Shown here in pieces: positions 24,101 to 36,329 of a stretch of DNA of 64,000 nt (position 1 is the stretch's first letter; the number at the start of each line of letters is the position of its first letter). Both the position numbers and the translations under genes were made by a program. The notes under the pieces were generated by a model. It was not told the DNA's origin and did no database searches. It saw nothing but the letters and a program-made list of their open reading frames with translations. Origin of the DNA: Liquidambar formosana (taxonomy: Eukaryota > Streptophyta > Magnoliopsida > Saxifragales > Altingiaceae); NCBI GenBank assembly GCA_039720395.1, contig CM077820.1:52319666-52383665 (forward strand), written 5' to 3'.

Positions 24101-24494
24101 CCTATATGTAACAAATAAATAGGAATATTTTCTTATTTTGCCATATTGATGACTTAAAATTTAGTAAAATAATAATAATGAAGAAGAAGAAAGCCAAATG
24201 AGAAATCAAAGATGAAGAAAAAATCCATTTTGAGACATTCTTGTCCTTAAGACAGTTAACCTAACGCATAGTCCATCAACCCCAAGCCCGCACACAGCTG
24301 GCATACTTGAGACCTCTAAGGGTGGTTCATTGGTTATAATCTAAACAAGACCATCAATGCAATCCAAGAACTTATCTGCATTACTTATATTTATGCATTG
24401 TATTTACTCATTAAATTTATTTCTGCATGTTTGACTTCTGCCATCTAGAGTTAGCTTCCTGAAGGACAGAAAGTAGAGTTTGTTTCCTCCTTTC

Positions 24495-24538
<44 letters not shown>

Positions 24539-26752
24539 CACCAAGTTTCTGATTTAGCAGAAGGTTTTCTGCAGATGAAGGAAAATATAATAGCCACACT
24601 ACAAAGCTTTTAAAAAGATTTTAGCTTTTCATTTTATTTTATTCTTTTAAAATTCATCCATTGTTCGGAAGTTCTGTTTTTCTCAAAACTTAGTACTTGT
24701 TCACTACATTTCAAAAAAAGCTAATACAAATTATAATAGAACAGCAGCAAACTAACCAAATTCCCTAAAAAAATAACTTGAAAGTTGAAACTATATTTAC
24801 AAACAATTTACTAAACTAACAAAAAACCGATATAGAAAAGAATGTGAAAATAATGAACATGGAAATAGGAATCTACGAGTTCACCTTTCAGTTCAGCATT
24901 CACCTTTTAGGTTAACAATTGCTATACTCTCAGTCTACAGGCTCACCCTCAAAGTTAATAATCACTCTAAACACACTACATACAACAAACTTTTTCTATA
25001 TGGTTGTCCCATGTAAATTGAATGGTCCCATTGTATTTTACATTACATTAAATATGCATATACATCAACTTGAATGGGGCAACTTAAAAAATTTGGACCA
25101 ACAACTAATGTGTATGTAATCAGTTTTTAGGAATTCACGAAATGCCATTATTTCAAACTTTTACTATCATTTGTGATGATAGCTCCCATTCTCTTCAATT
25201 GCCCCATTCACACTGATAAATTGTTATTTGTTCACAAAATTAAATGCACAGTACAACATAAGTATATAACCAATTCCATTTCACATGGAACATTCAAACA
25301 GGCCCTCAGTAAATAACTTTTATCTCGGTTTAACTTGTTCTTCCGTTAAATTAAATTCAGCTTAACTAGCAAATAATCATTTTATTTCGCTCCTTATAGT
25401 TGCTACTATAGCTATTACTCAAATTAAGCTATGCCAATAATTAGATTCAGTGACCAAAAACTAAGTCTCAGAAAAGAAAACAACATTCAAATAATTGGAG
25501 TGCTCACTATAATATCAAAATTTGGACTTGGAATTTGAATTTCCCAATCCCATGTGGTATGGACTTGTAAATAACACCTAGCACCTGCTATTTCAAATCC
25601 ACATATTTTTCCGAAAACCGAGTCCACATTCTATAAAATTTTACCAAAACCTGTATTCATATTAATAGTCTCAAATCCAACTATGAACCCCTCAAAATTC
25701 ACAAACTCAATCACCAAAATTGGTGTATTTCTTATATTTTTCACAATCTCTCAGAAAGCAAGGCATGAATTCAACACACACATAAATAGGTACGCATGAA
25801 AAAAGCATCACAATTCACATACCTCCTGAAGCAATGAACCATCCAAGGTATTGTAAATCCTAACCAAAGTCCCCTTACTACTCGCTGTCGCGAGCAACCG
25901 CCCATCCTGCGTAAGCGCAAAACAAGCGATCCTCGAATCGTGCGCCATTATAAACTTGGTCCTCTTCGACCCGTAATGCTCAACCCTAACCTGCCCCTTC
26001 TGCAACCCAGGACACACCAACACCAAGGAACCCGAAACGTGTGAAACCTCACACAATCCCTTCGGGTTCGCAATTGTTTCGATCTGGTGAAGCAATTTCA
26101 AGTCCGCAAAGTTATACACGAAAATCTTCTGAACCAAAATCACGATAATCCGGTCTCGCCGGAGGCGGACAGCCTTAACCTCCGATCGGAACGACAATTC
26201 GCCGATGCACCGGCTCTGGTGATCGTCCCATATCATCACCTTGTTGATCGGGTACTGAGGGTCGGGTCCACCGCCGACTAGGGCGAGGATGTTGCATCGA
26301 AATAGCATCTCGACGACCCCGACTCCGCCTCCGGTGGCGGTGTCGAAGTCTCGCCGGAAGATTTCGCGGTACGGGTCGCAGTTGTAGATGCGGAATCCAT
26401 GGTCCGTGCCCACGGCGAAGCAGCCATAGTCTTGGTTGAAGGAGAGGTGGAGGAGAGCAGGGACGGAGGTCGAGGTCGGTAAATGGGTCGGGTTAGAATT
26501 AGGGTTTTGGGTGAATGAGGGGAGAGAAGAGGAATCGGTGAGTTCTGATAGGGTTTCTTCTTCTTCTTCTTCTTCTGGGTCATGGTGGGTTGTTGGGGTT
26601 TGGGTGGTTTGGTGGTGGGGAGGGGAAGACGGAGGAGGGGAGCTTTCTGCCATGTGGGGTGAGGATGAGAAGGAGAGAAAGGTAGGATTAGGGTTTGGAG
26701 ATGGGGAAGGGGAGGCAAGAGGCCAAGGAGAGGAAGAAGAGAGAGTGGTCAT
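21120..26752 (-). CDS. ATG18A: Autophagy-related protein 18a (PROPPIN beta-propeller)
   Basis: Four exons on the minus strand: 26752-25823, 23628-23421, 22754-22628, 21210-21120; 451 residues. It binds phosphatidylinositol 3-phosphate on the growing phagophore and works with ATG2 in autophagosome formation. The N-terminal ~110 residues are Ser/Pro-rich and low complexity. The seven-bladed WD40-like propeller begins near [20 protein letters not shown] and includes [24 protein letters not shown] and [20 protein letters not shown]. The lipid-binding (L/F)RRG-type motif is V311-RRG-A spanning the first splice junction. The last exon (FYRCQFDP...FLKPEETF) ends as in ATG18a proteins. ATG 26752 (MTTLSSSS) is chosen over an upstream in-frame ATG at 26902 because family members start with a similar Ser-rich peptide. 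The largest intron (23629-25822) holds a (TA)n run and a C18/A18 homopolymer. Confidence 0.92.
24497..24535. repeat. (TA)n microsatellite
   Basis: TA run of about 38 bases in the first ATG18a intron. Confidence 0.9.
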
Positions 26753-27098
26753 GGGAAAAATGGAGGAAGGGTTTTTTTGGAGGTGATAATAAAGCAGAGA
26801 GGGAGATGGGTGGGGGGATGAGAAGTTGGTGTACTTTCTTTCTACGACGCTGCACTTATCTTTGTGATATTTGAATGAAAGAAGGTTCCTAGACTGAAAC
26901 AAATTGCTGCTGTTTTGTTTTTTTTCGCATCTACCCTACGGATCCGGATTTTGTGAAGCACGGGACTTTAATTGCATGTAAAGTTATCACTGGATTGATG
27001 TAATAGAGGTGAACCAATGAATTTAATTCCTAATTTTTTAAAAAAAAAAACAAAATGAAACAAAATGAAACCAAAAAAAGGAAAGAACCAATGATTTT

Positions 27099-27285
27099 TG
27101 GGAGATTTACATATGGGTTCGGCTACAGTCAAATAATTACATTTTAATTACAGTTAATTTCAATTAGAGTTAGTAGTCATTTTTAGTTAAGTTATTAGTC
27201 ATTTAAGTTAATAATAATTTCTAATTTTCTATTGAATTGTAATTGTAATTGTTTACCCCTAACCGGACCTATTTGTAATTCTTTC
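27099..27285. mobile_element. Short inverted-repeat element, family C copy 1
   Basis: The left end GGGAGATTTACATATGGGTTCGG and the right end (as reverse complement GAATTACAAATAGGTCCGG) are similar. Internal TTAGTAGTCATTTTTAGTTAAG matches, inverted, the element at 54802-54942. No clear target duplication was found. Confidence 0.45.
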
Positions 27286-27554
27286 ATGATTTTTGACTTG
27301 CACTAAAATTTTTTGAAGGTCCTGCGTTTGATTTCTTCTTCTAGAACTAGTTAACTATGAATTTAATTATGGGAGATTTGGCCTCAAGTTCATATTACAG
27401 GACTTATAGAGGCATAAGGATATGGAGATTTCTTATGCGGTCAAAAGTCTAGTGTATAATAAATATACTAAAGTACCCCTTTAAATATAAACAATATTCA
27501 CATAATGCCATTTAGTTATGTATTTATGAAATAAATCTTGCATTTCGTTTGATG

Positions 27555-27725
27555 ATGATCAAGCCTAGGATCGTGCAACAAATCTTAACCTATTTTAAGG
27601 CTAAAATATAGGGGTTTTGTTGGAAAGAGTTATAACATGTTCAAGACCTAAGGTCGTGCAAATCTAAACCATGTTTTAAGGCTAAAATATAGGAGTTTTG
27701 TTGGAAAGAGTTATAATTTTAAAAA
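27555..27725. repeat. Two-copy tandem repeat (about 85 bp)
   Basis: Each copy has CCTA.G.TCGTGCAA, TTTTAAGGCTAAAATATAGG and GTTTTGTTGGAAAGAGTTATAA. Intergenic; no coding capacity. Confidence 0.8.
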
Positions 27726-28588
27726 TGAGTAATTGTTTTGATTATAATTAATTAATTAATGATAGATAAGTAATAGTGAAAAGATTTTAAGGCTAACACA
27801 ACGTAACATAATGAAATAAACTAAATAAACTAAACAAATCTTCAAAAATATTCAATACAAATCTTCATAGCACATCAATTAATGTCTAAAAAGCTCAGAT
27901 AATTGTAAGGTCCATGTAAGTTTTCACTGAGACTTGCAGCTTGCCCTAATCCTGGGCTGAGTAGCCTCCCCCCACCTAAACTTTTGTTTATCAAACAAAA
28001 AAAAAAAAATTGTAAGGTCCGTAAGAGCAGTTAAAGTTAAAACCTTTCACCTAATGAGGCAATGAGGCATATATGGAAATCAACACCAACAATTATATTT
28101 GTCCCTCTAGATTGTACATTATAAAAAGGCAACTTTCAATGGTGGTTGGTCAAACCGAAAATTACTATATATCTTTAATTATTTAATTAGTTCAAGTAAA
28201 ATATTTTACGAATAAAATAATTTGTTTTAAAATTTTTAATTTTGGATTTTTTTTTTTCTCCAAATATAAGGTGCGGTAGACTAGGTGAACAAAAATTCAA
28301 AATATGGAAGGTTGGCAAGCTAAGGCACGTAATGCAGTGCCCATCACGGCATTGAGATGATGCCTCCATTACAAGTCCCCCCAACTGTGCTAAACAAGTA
28401 TAAAAAAGGCTCACGGGAAGCCATGTAAAAAGTGGTTCCCATATTAATTATGTCACGATTTGTGTTAATTTAGAAGAAAATATCTCTTGGTTGAATACTT
28501 CTCACTGTAAGTCATCTTTTTAATGGCCAAAATGAATTTTTGAATTTTCAAACACCTTTTTAGAAAAAATTTATAATCATATAATTAA

Positions 28589-28998
28589 GAGAGAGGCTAT
28601 TGCCAGCACATAAAGTATTTTAAGCCTCCCATTAGTTTACACTTTTTATAGTTTTATGAAAACTATGAAATGTTTTTACAAAAACTAACCGCGTTATTCA
28701 CTAGAAAACATTATTTTGAACAACTTTGTAAAAGAAAGTTTTTTCAAAATCTGTCATTTAAATGGACTTTTTGGTCATTTAAAATATTTATTACATTTTA
28801 CATGAAAAATGACTAAAAAGTCTACTTGAATGACAGATTTTGAAAAAATTTTATTCTACAAAGTTGTCTGGAATGATGTTTTCTATTAGGCTACATGATT
28901 AGTTTTCGTAAAAACCTTTAATATTTCTATAAAACTTTAAAAAATATAAATTAAGGGGAAAACTTAGAGTATTTTATGTGATGGCAATAACCTGACCC
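28589..28998. mobile_element. Mutator-like foldback MITE, family A copy 2
   Basis: A 410-bp inverted-repeat element of the same family as 20397-20793 (shared internal AAAATCT.TC.TTTAA and TTTTTACAAAAAC motifs). The perfect 9-bp target duplication TATAATTAA lies at 28580-28588 and 28999-29007. Confidence 0.85.
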
Positions 28999-29434
28999 TA
29001 TAATTAATTAGGCCCATTATGCTCTATTTCCTTAAATCATCTAAGAAATCGGAGCCCTTACATATGCATTGGGATCCATCAAAGGCCAAAGGTCAAAATT
29101 TCACTAAAATCTTGACTGTTTAGTAAATAGAGTGGATCCTTGCCGACATGGGATATAAATTCTCTTAACTAGTCCACACTTTTCTTCAGAATAGGGTTTG
29201 GATCCTCCCCAATCCCAATTGTCTAGTTTTCTCCTGTTGACGGTTCTTGTGGAAACCACCCACCTCATTCCAATCTCGCGAGTTGAGCCCCTTGGGAACT
29301 CATGCAGGTTGTCAAAGGTAATGGACCTTTTGGCCGCACTTCTTTGAAAAAACTAGACCAAGAAGGCAAGAAGCAATGAAGAAAAATCAATAGCTTTGGG
29401 GAAAAGATTTCTATTCTGAGGGTAGAAACAAGTA

Positions 29435-29699
29435 GTCCATCCGTTCCTATTTAATTGTCATTTTTGAAAAAATATGTTTTTTTAGATAACTCTATTAAAT
29501 ACTTTCAAATCAACACACTTAAATTTTAAAATTTTAATTTTACCCTTAAGGGTATAAAATATTGGAAAAAGAGAAAAGACATTTTTAAGAGTAGTCAAGG
29601 AAATCAAACAAAAAAAAATCATTAATTTTTTTAATATGACAATTATTTTGAAACATTCCAAAATGAAAAGGAGGACGCTTAAACAGGAACGGAAGGAAC
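29435..29699. mobile_element. Stowaway-like MITE, copy 3
   Basis: Ends GTCCATCCGTTCCTATTTAA and (reverse complement) GTTCCTTCCGTTCCTG, with a TA before the left end. The interior (ACCCTTAAGGGTATAAAATATTGG, ACATTCCAAAATG) matches copies at 2166 and 60043 in reverse orientation. Confidence 0.75.
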
Positions 29700-30030
29700 A
29701 GAGTTGCTCCTCCTTCTTACTCATATTATGCCACGTGTATAATAAACGAATGAAAATTGATTATGTACATGTATCCCTATGTCAACAAAACAAAAATACC
29801 GAAAACGACATGTTTCCAAAATTCTTGCCTTTTTTGGATTGAAAACGCAACAGAAGCAATTCTTAAGAACCATTTAAACAAAAATAAAAGGTAAAAAGTA
29901 ATATTAGAAGTTAAAGCCAAAAGCATTTAGCCATATCAGATAGTGCATGGCTCCTCTTATATAGCACCGCAGCAGCCAAACTGAATTCAAAACTCAAGAT
30001 TAAATATCAAAGCCTCCTCAACTTTCTTAC

Positions 30031-30465
30031 TCACCCCTTAACCGATATTGTTTCGCCAAAACTATGCAAGAAGCTTGAACCACCTCTCGGCTTACCCGCC
30101 GGCGTCATCACCTGATAATTATGGCCGGCTGGAATTTCTTTTCGCCCTTCTGCATCGTCGAAGAGCTTCTTGAGTGGAACATGAACTTCCTCAATGTCCT
30201 CGTCGCCACCTATTCTCTGACTGCACCGGAGTTTGAACACGAGCCTTAGCCAGCTTTGGTGCAACTTGGATTCTTCCACGAAAAATCTCATGGGAAAATC
30301 CCATGCAGGGCTTGTCCCATGACGTTTGCTGGTTGGTGTTTCTTGACTAGTGCTTGAATCTCCGACGATGGAGACGATGACATAGACGCGCATTTTGGAG
30401 AAGAAGTTGACGTCTTTGAGGTTGGTTGCAGTAATGGACGTGATCTCGAAGGGTCTGTACTCCAT
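30031..30465 (-). CDS. SRC2-like C2-domain protein, truncated (144 aa)
   Basis: Intronless, 144 residues, essentially only a C2 domain: MEYRPFEITSITATNLKDVN, then FFSKMRVYVIVSIVGD, HGTSPAWDFPMRFFVEES, IEEVHVPLKKLFDD, ending SFGETISVKG. C2 domains bind phospholipids, usually in a calcium-dependent way. SRC2-type plant proteins act in cold and immune signalling at membranes. The proline-rich tail and glycine-rich hydrophobic segment of full-length SRC2 are absent, so it may be a soluble lipid-binding module or an inhibitor-like partner (inference). Closest in this window to the gene at 32420-32935, with which it also shares its 5' flank. The frame is intact and the start is the family start MEYR/MECR. 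Confidence 0.8.
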   Translation of the reverse strand: MEYRPFEITSITATNLKDVNFFSKMRVYVIVSIVGDSSTSQETPTSKRHGTSPAWDFPMRFFVEESKLHQSWLRLVFKLRCSQRIGGDEDIEEVHVPLKKLFDDAEGRKEIPAGHNYQVMTPAGKPRGGSSFLHSFGETISVKG

Positions 30466-30660
30466 TGGTTTTGTTCAATTCTTGTAGTGAGAAGTGGATA
30501 GATGTGTAGGTGAAAAGAGATTGTCAGTGAGATTGGTGAGAGGAATATGAAGAGAAGCATTGATTTATTATAGAGACGTTAAGGACTTGAGGATAGGATA
30601 ATTCTAGGACAGGAAGAAGTTCTATAGGACAAGTCTAACACAACAATCCTAGGGCCATGT
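30466..30660 (-). promoter_or_regulatory. Promoter and leader shared by neighbouring C2 genes
   Basis: This 5' flank contains GTGAGATTGGTGAG, AAGCATTGATTT, ACGTTAAG and CTAGGA blocks in the same order as the 5' flanks at 32936-33115 and the orphan copy at 37495-37622. It marks a duplicated promoter. Confidence 0.6.
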
Positions 30661-31578
30661 GCTCTCAAATTGGGGGAGAATGGCTTATTGATTGAACTAA
30701 TCCTCACGTGCAGAGCACATGCTTTGAAAATGGTGGGAAATTGGTTCATCTGCCATGTAGGATGCCACGTAGGTGCCAGTTGGCCACTACATGTGCGCTC
30801 GTGACTTTCACCGTTATGAATCCAACATCCGTCCACTGATTTCCTACATTGACACACGGATGCACAGTTGATGCACTAAATTGTTCAAATTGAAAGTTAA
30901 TATACCACATTGAAACTGGGGGTTAAGTTTGTGACACTAATATGTAGTTTGCCCTATAATATATAATATATACAGTTTTGCTTCATGGTGTCACCATAAA
31001 AAGACCCAGTTTGGTCAAATTAGTGGGTCAAGGGTACAAATATCATGAACGGATTCAGACTTAGTACTGAGTTTAATGGAAGTTATTGGATGGGTGTTTT
31101 ACAGCTTGATTTAAAATATCAAAAAATTACTACTGAAATGACCAAAATAACCTTAATAAGTAACTTTTTGATGTTTTAATCTGATCACATACTAACCTTT
31201 TGCAACTCAGCACTTAATCCAAACCCAATGATACGTATGGGTGGGACCGATGAAGATCATAATGTTCAAATCTTTTTATATATATTAGATGGCCTAGCAC
31301 CCAGCTAAATGGATTAGTGGATTTGAGTTCAAGTTAACAAGATATTATTATTCTGGTCCCTTAAATGTTTCTAGAAAGGTAATAATATGGAGTCATTATT
31401 CGGTACAATGGTAAAAGTCTTAAAGTTACCAAACACGAAGGTGCATTTCAAATATTGAGAGCAACCATTTCGTAATAAAATGAAAAAGAATAAGATCGTA
31501 TCTAGCACACCCTATTAGCACCCCACTTTTGTGGCCGGGTAGGATTAAATAGTGGGTAATATATGTATATTTTCCTTA

Positions 31579-31617
<39 letters not shown>

Positions 31618-31733
31618 GGAGGGAATGGTATAAACATATATAAAGGTGAAAGACCAAGGTCTTCCAACTCCTTATAATAGTATAGCTAGATATAGATAGA
31701 TGGAATTTGTTTTGTCCCCTCTTATTAGAAGAT

Positions 31734-31906
31734 GGGTAATGCTAATTTGTCCCACACTTTGTCCTACGCTTTGCCTTACTTAGTACATTTGAGAGGATTT
31801 CAATTTTTAAGGTTTAATCATATCAGTGAGTCCCATAATTTTATCTCCCAAATGCACTAAATAAGGCAAAATGTAAGACAAAATGTGGGACAAAGTAGCA
31901 TTACCC
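31734..31906. mobile_element. Short MITE with 55-bp inverted repeats
   Basis: GGGTAATGCTAATTTGTCCC at the left, and GGGTAATGCTACTTTGTCCC from the right as reverse complement. The inverted repeats extend about 55 bp each (CACA.TTTGTC, TTTGCCTTA). The whole element is 173 bp. No clear target duplication is seen. Confidence 0.7.
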
Positions 31907-32419
31907 CATTAGCCTTGGAAGATATAGATTCATCAATGAGAGGGCTACATAGTGCCCAGCAAATAAATCTTCCATCTTCACAGTACCCAGGTAAGATGGC
32001 TGTTCATGACTTCATAGTAAAGCACCTTTAGTCGTCACACTTCTTGAAGATATTCTCTTGAGAAGCTATAAAATTAAATATTTTTATGTTTTTTTTTTCT
32101 CATTCTTTTTGCTTTTAACTTTCTTCCACAAAGCAAAACTACGTACATAGAGAACAAGCATATATTACCTCATAAATTAATGCATATACCTTCACCAATA
32201 AATTAAATACTTCATTTGTTACAAAAATTTAAATATTTACCCTGTGATACCAAGGTCAACAAAATAACAAAAAAATAAAATCCTAATCAACTGGTAAATC
32301 CGCCCAAATTAGGATAGAAGCACCATTATTCACAGAAGGAAAAAAAAAAAAAAAGAAGGGAGAGGGATCAGCAAACCTTGCTTCACTTGCATTAGCCCAA
32401 CTCATTTCAAAATTCCAGA

Positions 32420-32935
32420 TTATATATAACCATATCCCGGAAAAAAGTATCCTTCGGGTGGTAGGTATGGTGCCGACGGAGACAGGCATGGTTCTGATGG
32501 CACTGCCGTCCTAACTGGGATTGTTTTGCCAAAACCATACGAAAAACACAAAACGCCTCTTTGCTTCCCCGCCGGCGTGGTGACTTTATAAGTGACAGCC
32601 GGAATTTCCTTTTGCCCTTCTGCACTATCGAAAAGCTTCTTGAGTGGGACACAAACTTCTCCAACGTCCTTATCGCCGCCTACCGTCTGACTGCACCGGA
32701 GTTTTAACACCAGCATTAGACAGTTCTGGTGCAACTTCGATTCTTCCACGTAAAATCTCATACCAAATTCCCATGCAGGGTTTTTCCTGTGACATTTACT
32801 GATCGGTGTTTCTTGCCTAGAGTTTGAATCGCCGACGATGGACACAACCACGTAAACGCGCATGCTGGAGAAGAAGTTGACGTCTTTGAGGCCACTTGCA
32901 CTATGTAACGTGATGTCGAAGGGTCTGTAATCCAT
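32420..32935 (-). CDS. SRC2-like C2-domain protein, short tail (171 aa)
   Basis: Intronless, 171 residues. The C2 domain (about 1-130) starts MDYRPFDITLHSASGLKDVN and includes FFSSMRVYVVVSIVGD, VGEVCVPLKKLFDSAEG and GVLCFSYGFGK. The tail is shortened to about 30 residues but still carries one unit of the SRC2 proline/tyrosine repeat (PYLPPEGYFFPGYGYI), showing derivation from a long-tailed ancestor. Predicted role as for SRC2 relatives: membrane-lipid binding at cell periphery. Tandem paralogue of 30031-30465. The ATG is followed by the family MxYR start and preceded by the shared duplicated 5' flank. Confidence 0.8.
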   Translation of the reverse strand: MDYRPFDITLHSASGLKDVNFFSSMRVYVVVSIVGDSNSRQETPISKCHRKNPAWEFGMRFYVEESKLHQNCLMLVLKLRCSQTVGGDKDVGEVCVPLKKLFDSAEGQKEIPAVTYKVTTPAGKQRGVLCFSYGFGKTIPVRTAVPSEPCLSPSAPYLPPEGYFFPGYGYI

Positions 32936-34437
32936 TTCTTTTTCTTCTTGCAGTGATCAGTAGATGAAGGTACCAATTGAGGTTGGGGAGAGGTCGAGGA
33001 TGAAGAAGACCATTCATTTGCAGAGTAAGGAAAACCGTGGACGTTAAGGTGGAGGAAACCTAGGACTTTAAGGGGAACCTTAAGGGGAATCCTAGGATGA
33101 GTCTAATACAATAATTTTATGTTTGTACGTCATCTCAAGTGATCCTCCGGTTTATTTGGTTTCTTTTGGTTGAGTTTGTGTCTAGTGGGGTCAAAATTCA
33201 CATTTATTGGGATTGGGATGAATAGGGTCCAAATTAGAAGATGCGACCCTAAATACTGGCTTGTAAAGGAGGTCATGATATGTCTCATCCAAAAGGGTGT
33301 AGGGCGTGCAGAGGTCTTAATCTCAATTTTGTGTTGGTGTGGGTGTGGGTGCATGTGTAGGTTCTTCTATTTTTTGACAAAAAATAAAAAAATAAAAAAA
33401 GTGGGTCATGATATTTGTACTTATTTTAAAGAAATGCTACCACACACGACAGAAAAGAAAATGAAACCTCATTTGTAAATCCTAAAAAATCGAATGCTAA
33501 AAAATTTAAGTTATTTCGTACATTTATAGAGAAGAGGGAAATTAGAAAGGAGAAAATATTTTGACATAAAATGGTTGGGGTTGTGGTTGGATGTGAAAAT
33601 CAAAAGCAGGTATTTTGAGAATGTTGTAGGACGTACATATGAAAATACATATAAAGATGAAAAAACATTAGGATTTACAAATTAACTTAAAGGCAATAGA
33701 CGCTCTCTAACAGAAAATTATCGCACAAATACTGTGATTCGGCCTCACTGCCTATGTCATGGGCAATAATGATAAAGGAGTTCTCGACTTTGAAGATCAA
33801 AAGAGTACCAAGTCTCACTCTCAATATTCTCTACACAGCCCTCACAAAGTCGCAAGCACAAATCAAGTCTCCTCTCAGCCTCTCAAGTCATCTCAAGCCA
33901 AAAAAAAAACATATAGTAATAAAATAAAGTTCTTTCTTTTTTCTCTACAGAAGAAATGGTTTAATTCTCCTTTTATAGGAATTAAAAAATAAAAATAAAA
34001 AAAACAGAAAAATTTATGGACAATCCCGCTGAAAACGGAATTAAAATTGAAACCCGCGGCATCCCTTGGAATGACAACATGCCCTGATTCAACCTCTGTA
34101 AAGCCAATTTCCTAATTGAGCAAACCTTCCTATTCGTGCCAAAAACTCCACAGTATGATGGGTGATGAACAGGGGAACGGCCGGAGCGAGTTATTAGTGA
34201 AATATGACCATTGCAAAGGAAAGGATGGGTATTCGCTCACTCTAGTTTGCTGGTGCTGGTTCCAAGTATTCACCCTCCGGCAGAGCAATTACAAATCAAT
34301 GTATCAGCCGCGTTGGTTCTGCTTTCCTTTTTCCTTCATTTCTTTCTATTTCCAATTCTTCCTCCTACCCTTTTCATTGTATTTTCGGTTTCTTAGGAAA
34401 TTTCTGTGTCACTTCCCCCCACACCGCCCCTCCCCTT

Positions 34438-34443
34438 TATAAA
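34438..34443 (+). promoter_or_regulatory. TATA box of plus-strand SRC2 gene
   Basis: TATAAA in a CCCC-rich context, about 120 bases before the ATG at 34561, followed by a CT/CA-rich leader. Confidence 0.75.
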
Positions 34444-34560
34444 CCCAAACCCCTCTCCCCCAAATTTCTCATACACCTCCATCACTTTCTTCTTTTCAAT
34501 TCAAATCTCACACCCCTCTGTTCTGTGCAAATCTTCTACGTAGTTCTTGTTTTCATCAAT

Positions 34561-35385
34561 ATGGAGTGCCGTACTCTAGAGATCACGGTGATCTCAGCCC
34601 AAGATATCAAGGACGTCAATCTCTTCTCAAAGATGGACGTCTACGCCGTCGTGATGATCGCCGGCGATGAGAGCTCCAAGAAGAAAACACCCATCCACAA
34701 ACACGGCGGAACGAGTCCCCAGTGGAATCACCACATGAAATTCCCCATCAACGAAGAATTAGCCCGACAAAACCGCCCGACCCTTCACTTTCTCCTCAAA
34801 TCGGAGCGCAGTTTCGGCGATAAAGACATCGGAGAAGTTTACGTGCCTATCCAGGAGCTCGACGGCAATGGCTATGGAAAATCCGGGAGAGAGGTGAGTT
34901 TTGGCGTCAGAAAACCGTCGGGAAGAGACAAGGGTGTTTTGACTTTTTCGTACAAATTTGGGCAAAGGTTTGTCGTGGAGACAATTAAGGAGCCTGTGAT
35001 GATGGCCTATCCGGCCGCTGGCAAGGCTGGTACGGGTTTGGCCTACGCGGCACCGGCGCCACCGCCGGAAGGGTATTATGCTCCACCACCAGCACATCCA
35101 CCGGCGCATGCTGCAGGGTATCCTCCACCGCCGGTGGCAGGATGTGGGTACCCACCCGCTGCACCGGGTTATGGGTATCCGCCATCGCAGGCCGCGTATG
35201 GGTATGGATATTTGCCACCACCAGTGCAGAAGCCGCATAAGAAGAAGAAGAACAAGTTGGGTTTTGGGAGTGGATTGTTGGGTGGGTTGTTGATTGGGGA
35301 TATGCTGTCAGATGTTGGAGACGCCTGTGCTTACGACGCTGGTTATTGTGATGGGATTGATGATGCTGGTGACTTTGATTTCTAA
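34561..35385 (+). CDS. SRC2-like: SRC2-type C2-domain protein, full length (274 aa)
   Basis: Intronless, 274 residues. The C2 domain (1-135) starts MECRTLEITVISAQDIKDVN, with SKMDVYAVVMIAGDESS and KDIGEVYVPIQELDG. It is followed by a Pro/Gly/Tyr-rich tail (about 150-225; PPPEGYYAPPP, GYPPPPVAG, GYGYPPS), a basic KPHKKKKNK stretch, a glycine-rich hydrophobic segment (LGFGSGLLGGLLIGDML) and an acidic end DAGDFDF. SRC2 proteins bind membranes through C2 and associate with respiratory burst oxidase and cold/defence responses; the hydrophobic tail probably anchors it. The reading frame extends 12 codons upstream without an ATG, so ATG 34561 is the start. It is the only plus-strand member, in convergent orientation to its closest paralogue at 43558-44406. 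Confidence 0.9.
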   Translation: MECRTLEITVISAQDIKDVNLFSKMDVYAVVMIAGDESSKKKTPIHKHGGTSPQWNHHMKFPINEELARQNRPTLHFLLKSERSFGDKDIGEVYVPIQELDGNGYGKSGREVSFGVRKPSGRDKGVLTFSYKFGQRFVVETIKEPVMMAYPAAGKAGTGLAYAAPAPPPEGYYAPPPAHPPAHAAGYPPPPVAGCGYPPAAPGYGYPPSQAAYGYGYLPPPVQKPHKKKKNKLGFGSGLLGGLLIGDMLSDVGDACAYDAGYCDGIDDAGDFDF

Positions 35386-36329
35386 GCTTTTTATTTCTCG
35401 TCTTAGTTAGATAGGGCTTTTGATATTCTTTTATTGGCTACGGTTTTTGTTTTAATGGAAGTTCAAGGATTTAATTATGAAATAATAAATTGGTAGACTT
35501 TTTATTAATTAATTTGCTTATTTATTTATTTATTTATTATAGAAGGTTTTTCAAATTTCACGATCTATAATGTAATCTAGGTTTGTGAACTCAAAGTTAA
35601 CTTAAGTTCTCAAATGTCTAGAGATGCTATTAGATCCAAAGACTTTTAACAATGGTTTAATGTTAAAAAAACACACTAAGGCTTTTCGCACCTAGTCTGG
35701 ACTTTAGAGGCATATTTGGTTTGAATAAAGGTTTCTAATTATTTTATTTTATTTGTTAACTAACCCATTATATACAATAATTGTATAATAAATTTCTTAT
35801 CCTATACCATTAAAAAAAAACCCAAACAAACAAACGGTGAAGAAGTTTATATATATTTACAATTTCACATCCATTTTCTTTGTCTTTTTTTATGGTTTTA
35901 ATATGCATGGGATGATTGAATTAGGGGTTGTACAACAGGTGATAAGGGCATGTTCTTATGGTTTTGATATGAATGAGATAATTACAAATAAGCAAAAAAC
36001 ATTGATACCAATTTATTGATGTTAAGGGGGAATTAGGGTCCAAGATAGATTCTATTGATTGTCCCCCAAGAAAAAAAAAAAAAAAAAAGGATTTAAATAG
36101 TGATAAGGACATGCTATTATAAAATTCTGTCATAGTGTAGTGGGAAAATTGTGCAAAAGGTTTTGGGATTTAATCATTCTTGTTATGCACAAAAAAATTA
36201 ACAAGACAAATAGAGACGCGCACGACATAAACACGCATTCTTGGGAAAAAGTTTGGATCTCAAAGAGTCTAATGCTCTTTTTCAATTTTCTTTATGTTTT
36301 ATTTTTTATTTCCTTTTCTACTTACAATG
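35386..36329. other. 3' flank of SRC2 gene, AT-rich spacer
   Basis: 3' UTR with TTTA repeats (35515-35540), then AT-rich DNA up to the LINE fragment. No gene or clear repeat ends seen. Confidence 0.5.

Noticed and set aside
26278..26786. Open frames in other phases over the ATG18a N-terminus
   Set aside because: Low-complexity shadows of the Ser/Pro-rich exon.
34759..35238. Long antisense open frame across the SRC2 proline-rich tail
   Set aside because: Composition shadow of the repeated CCG/TAT codons; it is Arg/Trp-rich nonsense without a start context, and the same happens at 43717-44208.
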